Positions 16,406 to 25,000 of a stretch of 64,000 nucleotides of DNA are shown piece by piece. The stretch comes from Bradyrhizobium sp. 170. GTDB lineage: Bacteria; Pseudomonadota; Alphaproteobacteria; Rhizobiales; Xanthobacteraceae. A program made the translations under genes and the position numbers. The number at the start of each line of letters is the position of its first letter. Position 1 is the first letter of the stretch. Where the stretch lies: assembly GCF_023101085.1 (NCBI RefSeq), contig NZ_CP064703.1, positions 7,688,001 through 7,752,000 on the forward strand, read 5' to 3'. The notes beneath the pieces were generated by a model. That model worked only from the letters and a program-made list of their open reading frames with translations. It was not told the origin of the DNA and ran no database searches.

Positions 16406-17698
16406 TTAAGCCTCAAACGGGTTCTGTACCAGGATAGTATCCTCGCGTTCGGGGCTGGTGGAAAGCAATGCAATCGGACAACCCACGAGTTCCTCGACCC
16501 GGCGGACATATTTGATCGCCTGGGCCGGCAGATCTGCCCAGGAACGGGCGTTGGCGGTCGGCTCTTTCCAGCCTTCGATCGTCTCATAAATCGGCACCAC
16601 CCGGGCCTGAGCGCCCTCGCCCGCCGGCAGATGGTCGATTTCCTTGCCGTCCAGCATGTAGCCGGTGCAGACCTCGATGGTGTCGAAGCCGTCGAGAATG
16701 TCGAGTTTTGTAAGGGCGAGCCCGGTGATGCCGCAGGTGCGGACCGTCTGCCGCACCAGCACGGCATCGAACCAGCCGCAGCGACGCTTGCGGCCGGTGT
16801 TGACGCCGAACTCCTTGCCGCGGCGGCCGATCTCCTCGCCGATTTCGTTGTTGAGTTCGGTCGGGAACGGCCCCTGGCCGACGCGGGTCGTGTAGGCCTT
16901 GCAGATGCCGAGCACATAGCCGACCGCGCCCGGGCCCATGCCGGTGCCGGTCGCCGCCTGCGCCGCCACCGTGTTGGACGAGGTGACGTAGGGATAGGTG
17001 CCGTGATCCACATCCAGAAGCGCGCCCTGCGCGCCCTCGAACAGGATGCGCTTGCCCTCGCGGCGTTTGATGTCGAGCAGCCGCCACACCGTCTCGGCAT
17101 ACGGCAACAGCTTTGGCGCGAACGCGGAGAGCTCCTTCAGGATGCCGCCACCGTCGATCTCCTCCAGATTGAGCCCGCGGCGCAGCGCGTTGTGATGCGC
17201 CAGCAGACGGTCGATCTTGTGCGGCAGCGTGTCGAGGTCGGCTAAGTCCATCAGGCGGATGGCGCGGCGGCCGACCTTGTCTTCATAGGCAGGTCCGATG
17301 CCGCGGCGGGTGGTGCCGATCGCAGTGTTGGCATTGGATGATTCGCGCAGCGCATCGAGCTCGCGGTGCAGCGGCAGGATCAGCGTGACGTTCTCGGCGA
17401 CGCGCAGGTTTTCCGGGCTGATGGCGACGCCCTGGCCCTTCAGTCTTGCGACTTCGTCAAGGAAGGCCTGCGGATCGAACACCACGCCATTGCCGATCAC
17501 GGCGAGCTTCGAGGGCCGCAGCACGCCGGAAGGCAGCAGCGCCAGCTTGTAGGTCTCGCCATTGATGACGAGCGTATGGCCGGCATTGTGGCCGCCCTGG
17601 AAGCGCACGACGATATCGGCCTGCTCCGACAACCAGTCGACGATCTTGCCCTTCCCCTCGTCGCCCCATTGGGCGCCGACGACGACAACGTTGGCCAT
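16406..17698 (-). CDS. purA: Adenylosuccinate synthetase
   Basis: Catalyses GTP-dependent joining of aspartate to IMP, the first step from IMP to AMP. It has 430 residues, the normal length. The phosphate-binding loop [11 protein letters not shown] is at 8-18, His41 is in GGHNAGHT, and further family blocks are [55 protein letters not shown] and [10 protein letters not shown]. Cytoplasmic, essential in purine synthesis. Start is the ATG at 17698. The upstream intergenic DNA carries a dispersed GCATGA palindrome at 17731-17781. Confidence 0.98.
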   Translation of the reverse strand: MANVVVVGAQWGDEGKGKIVDWLSEQADIVVRFQGGHNAGHTLVINGETYKLALLPSGVLRPSKLAVIGNGVVFDPQAFLDEVARLKGQGVAISPENLRVAENVTLILPLHRELDALRESSNANTAIGTTRRGIGPAYEDKVGRRAIRLMDLADLDTLPHKIDRLLAHHNALRRGLNLEEIDGGGILKELSAFAPKLLPYAETVWRLLDIKRREGKRILFEGAQGALLDVDHGTYPYVTSSNTVAAQAATGTGMGPGAVGYVLGICKAYTTRVGQGPFPTELNNEIGEEIGRRGKEFGVNTGRKRRCGWFDAVLVRQTVRTCGITGLALTKLDILDGFDTIEVCTGYMLDGKEIDHLPAGEGAQARVVPIYETIEGWKEPTANARSWADLPAQAIKYVRRVEELVGCPIALLSTSPEREDTILVQNPFEA

Positions 17699-17730
17699 TT
17701 CTAAAGTGTTCCCTGCAAATCTGATGGTCC

Positions 17731-17781
17731 CAGCATGACCTTTCCGGAAAACCGGTCTCCACTTTTCCGAATCATGCGCTA
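17731..17781. repeat. Dispersed palindromic GCATGA...TCATGC element
   Basis: Fifty-one bases upstream of purA with inverted ends GCATGA and TCATGC and the inner blocks TTTCCGGAAAACCGG and CCACTTTTCCGA. A very common small palindrome of Bradyrhizobium and Rhodopseudomonas genomes (from memory). It sits between the purA start and its likely promoter. Confidence 0.75.
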
Positions 17782-17977
17782 GCTTGCCCAGCCAAAATCA
17801 CGGCCGGGGCCGTTCGCATGCGAGGCAGCCCCACCGGATAAAGGAAGCGGGTGCTCTAGGCAAGCAAGAAGGCGGTTTTAGGGGGGTCTTAGAACCGATC
17901 CAACCCATTGATATCCCCGTAAAATTCCTGACCACCGGGCGACAGACGCATTAACATCCGGCAATGACGGAAAGGCC

Positions 17978-18451
17978 ATGTCGAAAACCACCCGTGCAAC
18001 CCAGGCGCTGGAAAAGCTGGGCATGAAATTCACCCTGCATGCCTATGACTACGACCCGGATGCGGCGAGCATCGGTCTGCAGGCGGCGGACGCGCTCGGC
18101 GTTGAGCCTGCGCGCGTGCTCAAGACGCTGATGGCCGAGGTTGACGGCAAGCCGGTCTGCGCCGTGGTGCCGTCGGACTGCGAAGTTAGCATGAAAAAAC
18201 TCGCAGGCGCCTTCGGGGCGAAGGCGGCGAAGATGATGCGGCCGGCCGATGCCGAACGGCTGACCGGCTACCATGTCGGCGGCATCTCGCCGTTCGGGCA
18301 GAAGAAGCGCGTGCCGGTCGCGATCGAGGAAGCCGCGCTCGGCCATCCAAGCGTGTTCCTCAATGGCGGCCAGCGCGGCCTGCAGGTCGAACTCGCTCCC
18401 CAGGACGCCGTGAAGGCTGCGGGCGCGATCGCGCGCGCACTGGTGGCGTGA
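17978..18451 (+). CDS. ybaK: Cys-tRNA(Pro)/aminoacyl-tRNA deacylase, YbaK/EbsC family
   Basis: Trans-editing enzyme of 157 residues that hydrolyses mischarged tRNA, typically Cys-tRNA(Pro). Family blocks: TRATQALEKLGMKFTLHAYD, ALGVEPARVLKTLMAEVDGK, CEVSMKKLAGAFGAKAAKMM and HVGGISPFGQKKRVPVAIEE near 105-125, then the strand-rich NGGQRGLQVELAP end. The conserved lysine of the active site should be the one in RVLKTLM. Cytoplasmic, monocistronic. The ATG at 17978 has AAAGG about 8 bases upstream. Confidence 0.93.
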   Translation: MSKTTRATQALEKLGMKFTLHAYDYDPDAASIGLQAADALGVEPARVLKTLMAEVDGKPVCAVVPSDCEVSMKKLAGAFGAKAAKMMRPADAERLTGYHVGGISPFGQKKRVPVAIEEAALGHPSVFLNGGQRGLQVELAPQDAVKAAGAIARALVA

Positions 18452-18480
18452 GCGGCCTTGGCTTCGGCTTCGGCTAGCCG

Positions 18481-18645
18481 CTACGTGGTGAGTTGTTGCT
18501 GCGTCTGCGCCCATAGCATCGCCTCGATGATGGCCCTGCGCAGTTTCGGGCGCTGCTCCTCATCGCATTCGATGAACGCCAGAATGGAATTGGCGCGAAC
18601 GGCAAACTGGTGACGTGTTTCGGCTTCGGCTTCTTCGGCCGACAT
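18481..18645 (-). CDS. Conserved-looking 54-residue protein
   Basis: A short reading frame with typical high-GC coding usage for this genome: MSAEEAEAETRHQFAVRANS, ILAFIECDEEQRPKLRRAII, EAMLWAQTQQQLTT. It looks like a soluble, mostly helical protein with one cysteine. No family is recognised. No clear ribosome site precedes ATG 18645; an in-frame TTG four codons upstream (18657) would add LNKP, and the MFS gene at 59708-60967 also starts with TTG-AAC-AAG, so TTG is possible. It converges on ybaK with 29 bp between stops. Confidence 0.5.
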   Translation of the reverse strand: MSAEEAEAETRHQFAVRANSILAFIECDEEQRPKLRRAIIEAMLWAQTQQQLTT

Positions 18646-19052
18646 CGGCTTGTTCAAAGGAATAACCCATCATCTCTAGAAATTCGCCTCACGGACAGAC
18701 GAAGCTGCTGCGCAGCCGCCGCCTGCAAAACCGTGGTCCCAGCGATCGAACGAACGCCTGTACTGAAATTAACCTGGAATAACCCACTGCATGCGCCCGG
18801 AAAACAAACCAAGGTTGGGTCGCATGAATCAATCGTCCTTTGATTGCATATTCGCCCGCCCGCTGGCAACCCCAAAACAACAGGCAAGGAACAGACAAGG
18901 GGAAAGCTGAGTCGGGCTGCATGGTCGCGATGCGTCCTGCACCATTGATGAGCACCGCAAATCCGTGTCTGTGGCAGGGGCCGGGCTACATTTCCGGCCC
19001 GGCGACGTCAGCCGGGCGGGCCGCGGCGCCATCAACCGGGCCTTATCCCTCA
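18646..19052. other. 407-bp gap between the 54-residue gene and the EamA gene
   Basis: No supported gene. In-frame extension of the EamA gene covers much of it but lacks conserved sequence. It holds a hairpin at about 18977-19001 (GGGCCGG ... CCGGCCC) shortly before the EamA start; a related hairpin stands just before the second EamA gene at 27575. Confidence 0.5.
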
Positions 19053-19979
19053 ATGACGGCTTCCGAACAGACTTCACCCGCCCGATCCGGGAACTGGCTC
19101 GCCAACCAGCCTTACCTGCTGCTCAGCATCACCGCGCTGTGCTGGGCCGGCAACGCCATTGTCGGGCGGATGGCCGCCGGCCACATCGCGCCGGTGACGC
19201 TTTCCTTCCTGCGCTGGTCGTTCGCATTCCTGATCATCCTGCCGTTTGCCTGGAAGCATCTGGTCCGCGACTGGGGCGCGATCCGCGGCCGGCTCGGCAT
19301 CATGATCGTGCTCTCGATCACCGGCATCGGCGCGTTCAATACCCTGCAATACTGGGCGCTTGAGCATACCCAGGCGTTGAACACGCTGCTGTTGCAGTCG
19401 GCGGGACCGCTGGTGGTCGCGGTGTGGTCGCTCGTGCTGCTCGGGGTACGACTGACGCTGGCTCAGACCGCGGGCGTTTTGCTGTCGATGGCCGGCGTGC
19501 TGATCATCCTGATGCATGGCGACCTCACCAAGCTTTCCAATATCGAGTTCAACCGCGGCGACCTGATCTTCATCGTGGCGCTGGCGATCTTCGGGATCTA
19601 TTCGGTGCTGTCGCTAAAACGCCCCGATATCCACGGCCTGTCGTTCGTCGCCTTCACCTTCGGGGCCGGCGCGGCCTGCCTGATCCCGCTGTTCATCTGG
19701 GAACTGTTCGCGCGGCCGCTGATGCAGATCGATGCGGCGAACCTGCTGACGCTCGCCTATGTCGCGCTGTTTCCCTCGACGATCGCCTATCTCTGCTACA
19801 ATCGCGGCGTGCAACTGATCGGCGCCAACCGCGCCGCGCCGTTCTTCCACGTGGTGCCGGTGTTCGGAACCATCATGTCGATCGTCTTCCTCGGCGAGCA
19901 TCCGCAAGCGTTCCACTTCATCGGCTTCGCGCTGGTGTTGACCGGGGTGTTTGTGGCGTCGCGAAAGGCCTCTGCGTAG
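19053..19979 (+). CDS. EamA/DMT-family transporter
   Basis: Inner-membrane drug/metabolite transporter of 308 residues with ten predicted spans and two EamA repeats. I start it at ATG 19053 (MTASEQTSPARSGNWLANQP) because the frame upstream is unlike the family and the second paralog (27575-28513) has the same opening, NQPYLLLTLTSLFWAGN against NQPYLLLSITALCWAGN. Family blocks include LSFLRWSFAFLIILPFAWKH, NTLQYWALEHTQALNTLLLQ and ANRAAPFFHVVPVFGTIMSI. No strong ribosome site is visible. Members export amino acids, metabolites or drugs; substrate unknown. Ninety-three bases separate it from the MCE gene on the same strand. Confidence 0.9.
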   Translation: MTASEQTSPARSGNWLANQPYLLLSITALCWAGNAIVGRMAAGHIAPVTLSFLRWSFAFLIILPFAWKHLVRDWGAIRGRLGIMIVLSITGIGAFNTLQYWALEHTQALNTLLLQSAGPLVVAVWSLVLLGVRLTLAQTAGVLLSMAGVLIILMHGDLTKLSNIEFNRGDLIFIVALAIFGIYSVLSLKRPDIHGLSFVAFTFGAGAACLIPLFIWELFARPLMQIDAANLLTLAYVALFPSTIAYLCYNRGVQLIGANRAAPFFHVVPVFGTIMSIVFLGEHPQAFHFIGFALVLTGVFVASRKASA

Positions 19980-20072
19980 CGTTCCCTCTCCCGGACGCGA
20001 GGCAAAGGGACCGCGGTGACTTGGCCCGGCAAATCCGCTACTTCTTGGACCCGCTTCGTTTAAGGGCATTCG

Positions 20073-20888
20073 ATGAAGGTTCGCGCCAGCAATCTGATGA
20101 TCGGCACGCTCGTCCTGGCCCTGATCGGGGGATCGCTGGGCGGGTTTCTCGGCTACCAGAAGTTCGTCAGCGCCAAGCAGAAGGTGCCGTTCCGCGTGGT
20201 CTTCGAAGGCTCGGCGTCCGGCCTGCGCAAGGGTGGCAGCGTGAATTTCGCCGGCATCCGGGTTGGCGAAGTGGTGTCGCTCAAGCTCGATCATCCGCGC
20301 CGCGTCGTGGCGCTGACCATGATCGACGGCAACACGCCGGTGAAGAGCGACACCCAGGTCGGCCTCGAATTTCAGGGGCTGACCGGCATTGCGGCGATCT
20401 CGTTCACCGGCGGATCGGACGAGGCGCCGCCGCCGCCAAGGGGCGCGGACGGCATTCCCGAGCTGACCGCCGATCCGGAAGGCACGCTCAACACCCAGGA
20501 AAAGATCCGCGTGGCGCTACGCAACGTCGACAGGGTGATCGCCGACAACGAAGTGGCAATCAAGGACACGCTGCGGAATTTCGAGACGTTCACGGCCTCG
20601 CTGTCCGGCAATGGCGCGAGGATTACCAGCATCATCGCGACCGCCGAAAGCGGCGTCGACGCCGTCGACGGAGCGCTGACCAAGACCAAGGACTTCTTCG
20701 GCAGCCTCGCCAGCGACAAATATGGCGGCGAATTGCTGCCGACCGTGATCTCGATGCGCGAGCTGATCGAAAGTTTCGACAAGAAATCCGGGCAGTTGAT
20801 CGCCGAGACGCGAAAAATGCTCGGTGACGTCAGCGCATCCGTCAACAAGGCGGGCCAGAAATTTGGCGGGCCGCCTCCCCGGCGCTAA
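20073..20888 (+). CDS. MlaD/MCE-domain lipid-transport protein
   Basis: Protein of 271 residues with an N-terminal membrane anchor (LMIGTLVLALIGGSLGGFLG) and one periplasmic MCE domain, about residues 40-115: FRVVFEGSASGLRKGGSVNF, AGIRVGEVVSLKLDHPRRVV, VGLEFQGLTGIAAISFTGG. The rest is helical, as in MlaD proteins that form hexameric rings binding phospholipid between the membranes. The usual MlaE permease and MlaF ATPase are not next to it; it is followed by an FMN oxidase. It therefore probably works with an MlaEF pair elsewhere, or is a stray paralog. Ends in a proline/arginine tail GGPPPRR. Confidence 0.9.
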   Translation: MKVRASNLMIGTLVLALIGGSLGGFLGYQKFVSAKQKVPFRVVFEGSASGLRKGGSVNFAGIRVGEVVSLKLDHPRRVVALTMIDGNTPVKSDTQVGLEFQGLTGIAAISFTGGSDEAPPPPRGADGIPELTADPEGTLNTQEKIRVALRNVDRVIADNEVAIKDTLRNFETFTASLSGNGARITSIIATAESGVDAVDGALTKTKDFFGSLASDKYGGELLPTVISMRELIESFDKKSGQLIAETRKMLGDVSASVNKAGQKFGGPPPRR

Positions 20889-20926
20889 CCTGCCTTTCGC
20901 ACAACCAAAAAAATGGAACGCTCGAC

Positions 20927-22144
20927 GTGCTCGACAAATCCGCCGCAGTGACCGCGCCGCCCACGACCGTGACCCGCACCGAAAGCGCGGTACCACGAGC
21001 TTTGCAAAAATATCTCGTGCTCGACGATTTCGAGCCGGTGGCGCGGCGCCGGATTCCAAAATTCCTCTACGGCTACATCTCCGGCGGCGCCGAGACCGAC
21101 GCTGCGATGCGCGACAACCGCAAGGCTTTCGACGAATACGGTTTTGTGCCGCGCGTGCTCAACGACGTCTCCGGCCGCGACCAGACCACCACGCTGTTCG
21201 GCAAGACCTATGCCTCCCCGTTCGGCATTCCGCCGATGGGCTCCTCGGCGCTATCAGCCTATCGCGGCGATATCGTGCTGACGAAGGCCGCCAGGTCCGA
21301 GAACGTGCCGATGATTCTCAGCGCCTCGTCGCTGATCACGCTGGAGGATGTGCGCGCCGCCAACCAGGCGGCGTGGTATCAGGCCTATCTCGCCGGCCTG
21401 CCGGAGCGGATCGAACCGCTGGTCGATCGCGTGGCGGCGGCCGGCTACGATACCTTCGTCGTCACCGCCGACGTGCCGGTGCCGCCGAACCGCGAGAACA
21501 ACATCCGCAACGGCTTTCAGGTGCCGCTCGCGATCACGCCGCGCGTGTTCTGGGACACGGTCACGCATCCGCACTGGCTGTTCGGCACCTGGGCGCGCAC
21601 GCTGATGAATTTCGGCATGCCGCATTTCGAGAACATGGATGCCAAACGCGGCCCGCCGGTGCTGGCGAAAAACCTGATGCGCAATATCGGCGCCCGCGAC
21701 CAGCTCGCCTGGAAGCATGTCGAACTGATCCGCAAGAAGTGGAAAGGCAAGCTCGTCGTCAAGGGACTGGTCTCGCCTGCGGATGCGCGCAGGGCGCGCG
21801 AGTGCGGCGTCGACGGCGTGATGCTGTCCAACCATGGCGGCCGCCAGCTCGACTACACGATGTCGGGCCTGCGCACGCTGCCGGAGATCGCGGCCGAAGC
21901 GAAGGGCATGACAATCATGGTCGACGGCGGCATCCGCCGCGGCACCGACGTGATCAAGGCGCTCGCGCTCGGTGCGCATTTCGTCTGGATCGGCCGTCCG
22001 TTCCTCTATGCCGCGATCGCCGGCGGCGAAGCCGGCGTGCAGCGCGCGATCTCGCTGCTGAAGGCCGAGATCGACCGCGATCTCGCGCTATTGGGCATCC
22101 GCAAACTCAGCGAGATCACGCCGGACCTGGTGCGAAAGTTCTAA
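20927..22144 (+). CDS. FMN-dependent alpha-hydroxy-acid oxidase/dehydrogenase
   Basis: Glycolate oxidase/lactate dehydrogenase family enzyme of 405 residues that oxidises a 2-hydroxy acid to the 2-oxo acid. It starts with GTG at 20927, with TGGA about 9 bases upstream. Family blocks: RRIPKFLYGYISGGAETDAA, FGIPPMGSSALSAYRGD, MILSASSLITLEDV, VVTADVPVPPNRENN, LVVKGLVSPADARRA and the active-site VDGVMLSNHGGRQLD with the catalytic His and substrate-binding Arg, then TIMVDGGIRRGTDVIKALAL. No signal or membrane segment. A more distant paralog lies at 62957-64000. The stop is 3 bp from the convergent AA_synth gene. Confidence 0.93.
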   Translation: MLDKSAAVTAPPTTVTRTESAVPRALQKYLVLDDFEPVARRRIPKFLYGYISGGAETDAAMRDNRKAFDEYGFVPRVLNDVSGRDQTTTLFGKTYASPFGIPPMGSSALSAYRGDIVLTKAARSENVPMILSASSLITLEDVRAANQAAWYQAYLAGLPERIEPLVDRVAAAGYDTFVVTADVPVPPNRENNIRNGFQVPLAITPRVFWDTVTHPHWLFGTWARTLMNFGMPHFENMDAKRGPPVLAKNLMRNIGARDQLAWKHVELIRKKWKGKLVVKGLVSPADARRARECGVDGVMLSNHGGRQLDYTMSGLRTLPEIAAEAKGMTIMVDGGIRRGTDVIKALALGAHFVWIGRPFLYAAIAGGEAGVQRAISLLKAEIDRDLALLGIRKLSEITPDLVRKF

Positions 22145-22147
22145 AGG

Positions 22148-22729
22148 CTACCGTTGACCGTCATGCACTGAAATCGCGTCGACCGAGAGCCCGCCGATGC
22201 GCGCGTGCGTCCGGCCGCCGGTCGCCATGACAAGCCCGAACACGATCTCGTCGCGCCGCGGCGCGTCCCAGATCGTCATCTCGGCGGTGCCGAAATGGCT
22301 GCGGACATAGGCCGCCTCGATATGGCCGAGCGGCACCATCAACCGGGTGCCCACCGCGCCGATCGTCTTGGCCGCAGGCACGATCGCCCTGGCCTGCGCG
22401 ATCACTTCGCGGATCGCCGCACCACCGGCCTCGTGCCAGACCGCGCCGTGTTCGAGTTCGCCGTCGCCGCCGACGATCGCGCCCTTGCCATAGGCTTCGA
22501 TGGCGTCCTTGCCGCCCAGCCGCTCGCACAGCGTCCGGGCCAGTTGCCGGCCGAGATCGCGCAAGCCGGCCTGAAACGGCATCAGGTCCGGCTCATAGCG
22601 GCCGGCATGGGGATTGTTGATGACGGCGAGCGCGGTGCCGATCAACAGCGGCTGCGCCCGGCGCGGCCCGCGCTCGTGCCAGATTTCCTCGATCGAGAGC
22701 TGCGTCTTGCGGATATCGTAAGCCGTCAC
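22148..22729 (-). CDS. Amino acid synthesis family protein (DUF1185/AA_synth)
   Basis: Protein of 193 residues of the PF06684 type, known from a crystal structure but with no proven reaction. Visible blocks: IRKTQLSIEEIWHERGPRRA, IGTALAVINNPHAGRYEPDL, KDAIEAYGKGAIVGGDGELE, HGAVWHEAGGAAIREVI and HIEAAYVRSHFGTAEMTIWD. Its start codon overlaps the stop of the fumarylacetoacetase-like gene (ATGA, 4 bp), so the two are translationally coupled. In many proteobacteria such genes sit in clusters for breakdown of aromatic or hydroxy acids; the same is inferred here. The upstream gene drives its expression. Confidence 0.88.
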   Translation of the reverse strand: MTAYDIRKTQLSIEEIWHERGPRRAQPLLIGTALAVINNPHAGRYEPDLMPFQAGLRDLGRQLARTLCERLGGKDAIEAYGKGAIVGGDGELEHGAVWHEAGGAAIREVIAQARAIVPAAKTIGAVGTRLMVPLGHIEAAYVRSHFGTAEMTIWDAPRRDEIVFGLVMATGGRTHARIGGLSVDAISVHDGQR

Positions 22730-23595
22730 GACTGCGCGCTCTCATCGACGACGGGATTACGCAGCACGCCGATCTTCTCCACTTCGACCTCGACGACATC
22801 GCCCGGTACGAGGAACATCGGCGGCTTGCGCGTAAAACCGACGCCAGCCGGGGTGCCTGTTGCAATGACGTCGCCCGGCATCAGGTCGAAGATCTCGGAG
22901 GCGTAGTTGATCAGCCGCGGAATCGAGAAGATCAGGAACGAGGTGTCCGATTTCTGAACCGTGTTGCCGTTGATGCGGGTCTCGAGCTTGAGTTTCGTCG
23001 GATCGGGCAGTTCGTCCGTCGTCACCATCCAGGGCCCGAACGGTCCCGTGCCGACGAAATTCTTCCCCGCCGCGATCTGCTGGGCGTGCCGCTGATAGTC
23101 CCGCACGCTGACGTCGTTGTAGATCGAATAGCCGGCGACATGGCCCATGGCATCGGCCTCGGAAATATGGCGGCCGGGCTTGCCGATGATCACCGCAAGC
23201 TCACCCTCCCAATCCAGATGGGTCGACACTTTCGGCCGGATCACCGGCGCGTCATGCCCGACCTGGGAGCGCCAGACCCGCAGGAAGATCGGCGGAAAGG
23301 CCGTGAGCTCGCGCTGCATGCCGTGGGCCACCGCCTCCTGGTGGTGGTCGAGATAGTTGCGTACGGCGCAAACGATTTTCTCGGGGCGCGGAATGACCGG
23401 CAGGTATTTGACGTCGGACAGCTTCAGGTCCGGCTTGTGCCCGGCCACGATGCCATCGCGCTTTTCGAAATCGGAGCTACCGATGAAGTCCTGCAGCGTG
23501 GCGTAAGGGAGTTTGCTGCCGAGATCGACCACGCCGTCACCGGCGATCGCTCCCCAGGTCTCCCGGCCATTGTTCAGAAATGAGAGCAGCCGCAT
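22726..23595 (-). CDS. Fumarylacetoacetate hydrolase family protein
   Basis: Hydrolase or decarboxylase of 289 residues acting on a 2,4-dioxo-acid type intermediate, as in the late steps of aromatic ring breakdown. Blocks: an N-terminal domain MRLLSFLNNGRETWGAIAGD, KIVCAVRNYLDHHQEAVAHG, HLDWEGELAVIIGKPGRHIS with the metal-binding acidic residues, HVAGYSIYNDVSVRDYQR, and MPGDVIATGTPAGVGFTRKP at the end. Soluble. It is first in a two-gene minus-strand operon and divergent from the dehydrogenase at 23919. The promoter region carries a TTTTCGAAA palindrome about 45 bp upstream of this start. Confidence 0.92.
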   Translation of the reverse strand: MRLLSFLNNGRETWGAIAGDGVVDLGSKLPYATLQDFIGSSDFEKRDGIVAGHKPDLKLSDVKYLPVIPRPEKIVCAVRNYLDHHQEAVAHGMQRELTAFPPIFLRVWRSQVGHDAPVIRPKVSTHLDWEGELAVIIGKPGRHISEADAMGHVAGYSIYNDVSVRDYQRHAQQIAAGKNFVGTGPFGPWMVTTDELPDPTKLKLETRINGNTVQKSDTSFLIFSIPRLINYASEIFDLMPGDVIATGTPAGVGFTRKPPMFLVPGDVVEVEVEKIGVLRNPVVDESAQS

Positions 23596-23640
23596 GCGAC
23601 AGACATCCTTCTCGTTGGCGAATGAATTTCGCTAAAAGAT

Positions 23641-23658
23641 ATTATTTTCGAAATTATT
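23641..23658. promoter_or_regulatory. Candidate operator, ATTATTTTCGAAATTATT
   Basis: Imperfect 18-bp palindrome centred at 23649/23650 (six of eight base pairs match), 46-63 bp upstream of the FAH-hydrolase start. A closer match to perfect symmetry lies at 23868-23885. Confidence 0.5.
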
Positions 23659-23867
23659 GCTGAGCGCAACCGAAATTCGTCACCAGAGCGCCCTCGTTGA
23701 ACTCTTTGTTGGGATGGGCCGCCATCGACCCGCCCGCAGGCCAATAGCGGAGCTGACGCCCGGCGCCTGGCGCGAGCCTGAGCGCCGCCGTGGTCATTTT
23801 TCCTCGCAGCAAAAGGCACGCCATCCCTGACCAGCAGAATCCCGTTGCAATAACTTTCGTAATAGGC

Positions 23868-23885
23868 AATATTTTCGAAAATAAT
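23868..23885. promoter_or_regulatory. Candidate operator, TATTTTCGAAAATA
   Basis: Perfect 14-bp palindrome at 23870-23883 inside AT-rich DNA, 34 bp before the first ATG of the dehydrogenase gene. It shares the core TTTTCGAAA with the site at 23641-23658, 227 bp away. The pair suggests one dimeric regulator acting on both divergent promoters. Confidence 0.55.
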
Positions 23886-23918
23886 TGAATCGCGACTGAA
23901 ATTGGGGGCTGCGTTCGC

Positions 23919-24944
23919 ATGAAGGCTGTATTCATGAAGGCTGTATTCATGAAGGCTGTATTGGTGCATCGTCCGGGAGGCCCGGAGGCGCTCGACTATA
24001 CCGAGGTGCCGATGCCGGCCCTGGGCGAGCGGGACGTCCTGATCCGTGCGAAGGCCTTCGGCGTCGGCCAGCCGGACAGACTGATCCGCAGCGGCGTCTA
24101 CAAATGGATGCCGCCACTGCCGGCCAATCCCGGCAACGACGTCGCCGGACAGATCGAAGCCATCGGCGCGCAGGTGACCGGGGTCTCGGTCGGCCAGAGG
24201 GTGCTGCTGAGCGCGCGCGACCTTGCCCAGCGTGGTGGCTGCTACGCCGAATATGTCGCCGCGCCTGCGGATGCCGTGCACGTGCTGCCCGAGAACGTCG
24301 CGTTCGAGGACGCCGTTTGCCTGCCGAACTACCAGGTCGCCTGGGCGCTGCTGAATAATTGCGGCTCCTGCACGCCGCCCCACTCCGCCCTCGTCATCGG
24401 TGCGGCCGGCGGAGTCGGGACCTCGCTGGTGCAGCTAGCGAAAATCGCCGGGATGAAGGTGATCGGGACCGTCAGCACCCCGGAGAAGGCCGCCTTCGCG
24501 CGCAAGATGGGAGCGGACGAGATCATCTTCTATCGCGACGAGGACGTCGTCGTCCGCACCCGCGCGCTGACCGGCGGACGCGGCGTCAGCCTCGTGCTCG
24601 ATCATGTCTGCGGCCCGGAATTCTATTCCTATCTCGGCGCGCTCGACAAATGGGGCACCGTCATATCCTACAATGCGTTTGCCGGACTGCCGACGGAAAA
24701 CCTGATGGGCGAGATGCGGAAGTATCTCGATATCTGCCCGGCAATCCGCTGCTTTTCCTTTCACATCTATGATCACGACCGCGAAGGCCGGCGCGACATC
24801 ATGCGCAGGATGATCGGCTATCTCGCCGATGGCGCCATTCGCCCGTCGATCTTCAAACGCTTCAAGCTCTCGCAAGTGCGCGCTGCGCATGAACTGCTCG
24901 ATTCGGGTGCTGCATTCGGCAAGATCGTGATGACACCGGACTGA
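23919..24944 (+). CDS. Zinc-type alcohol dehydrogenase/quinone reductase-like MDR protein, triplicated start
   Basis: Medium-chain dehydrogenase/reductase of 341 residues. The N-terminus reads MKAVFMKAVFMKAVLVHRPG because a 15-bp unit containing the start codon is repeated three times (23919, 23934, 23949). GGGGG lies 10 bases before the first ATG, so I use it; the normal family start corresponds to the third. NAD(P)-binding motif GAAGGVGTSLVQLAKIAGMK is intact near 170; other blocks are VFGQPDRLIRSG-like GVGQPDRLIRSG, PANPGNDVAGQIEAIGAQVT and GGRGVSLVLDHVCGPEF. The structural-zinc cysteine set is absent, so a quinone-oxidoreductase-like NADPH enzyme is likely. It heads a plus-strand run with the VOC dioxygenase and TTT protein. 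Confidence 0.9.
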   Translation: MKAVFMKAVFMKAVLVHRPGGPEALDYTEVPMPALGERDVLIRAKAFGVGQPDRLIRSGVYKWMPPLPANPGNDVAGQIEAIGAQVTGVSVGQRVLLSARDLAQRGGCYAEYVAAPADAVHVLPENVAFEDAVCLPNYQVAWALLNNCGSCTPPHSALVIGAAGGVGTSLVQLAKIAGMKVIGTVSTPEKAAFARKMGADEIIFYRDEDVVVRTRALTGGRGVSLVLDHVCGPEFYSYLGALDKWGTVISYNAFAGLPTENLMGEMRKYLDICPAIRCFSFHIYDHDREGRRDIMRRMIGYLADGAIRPSIFKRFKLSQVRAAHELLDSGAAFGKIVMTPD

Positions 24945-25000
24945 GACGGGCTGGACGCCCGCACCGCCAGAGAGTTTGCCTGATTTAAAGAGGCCACGAG

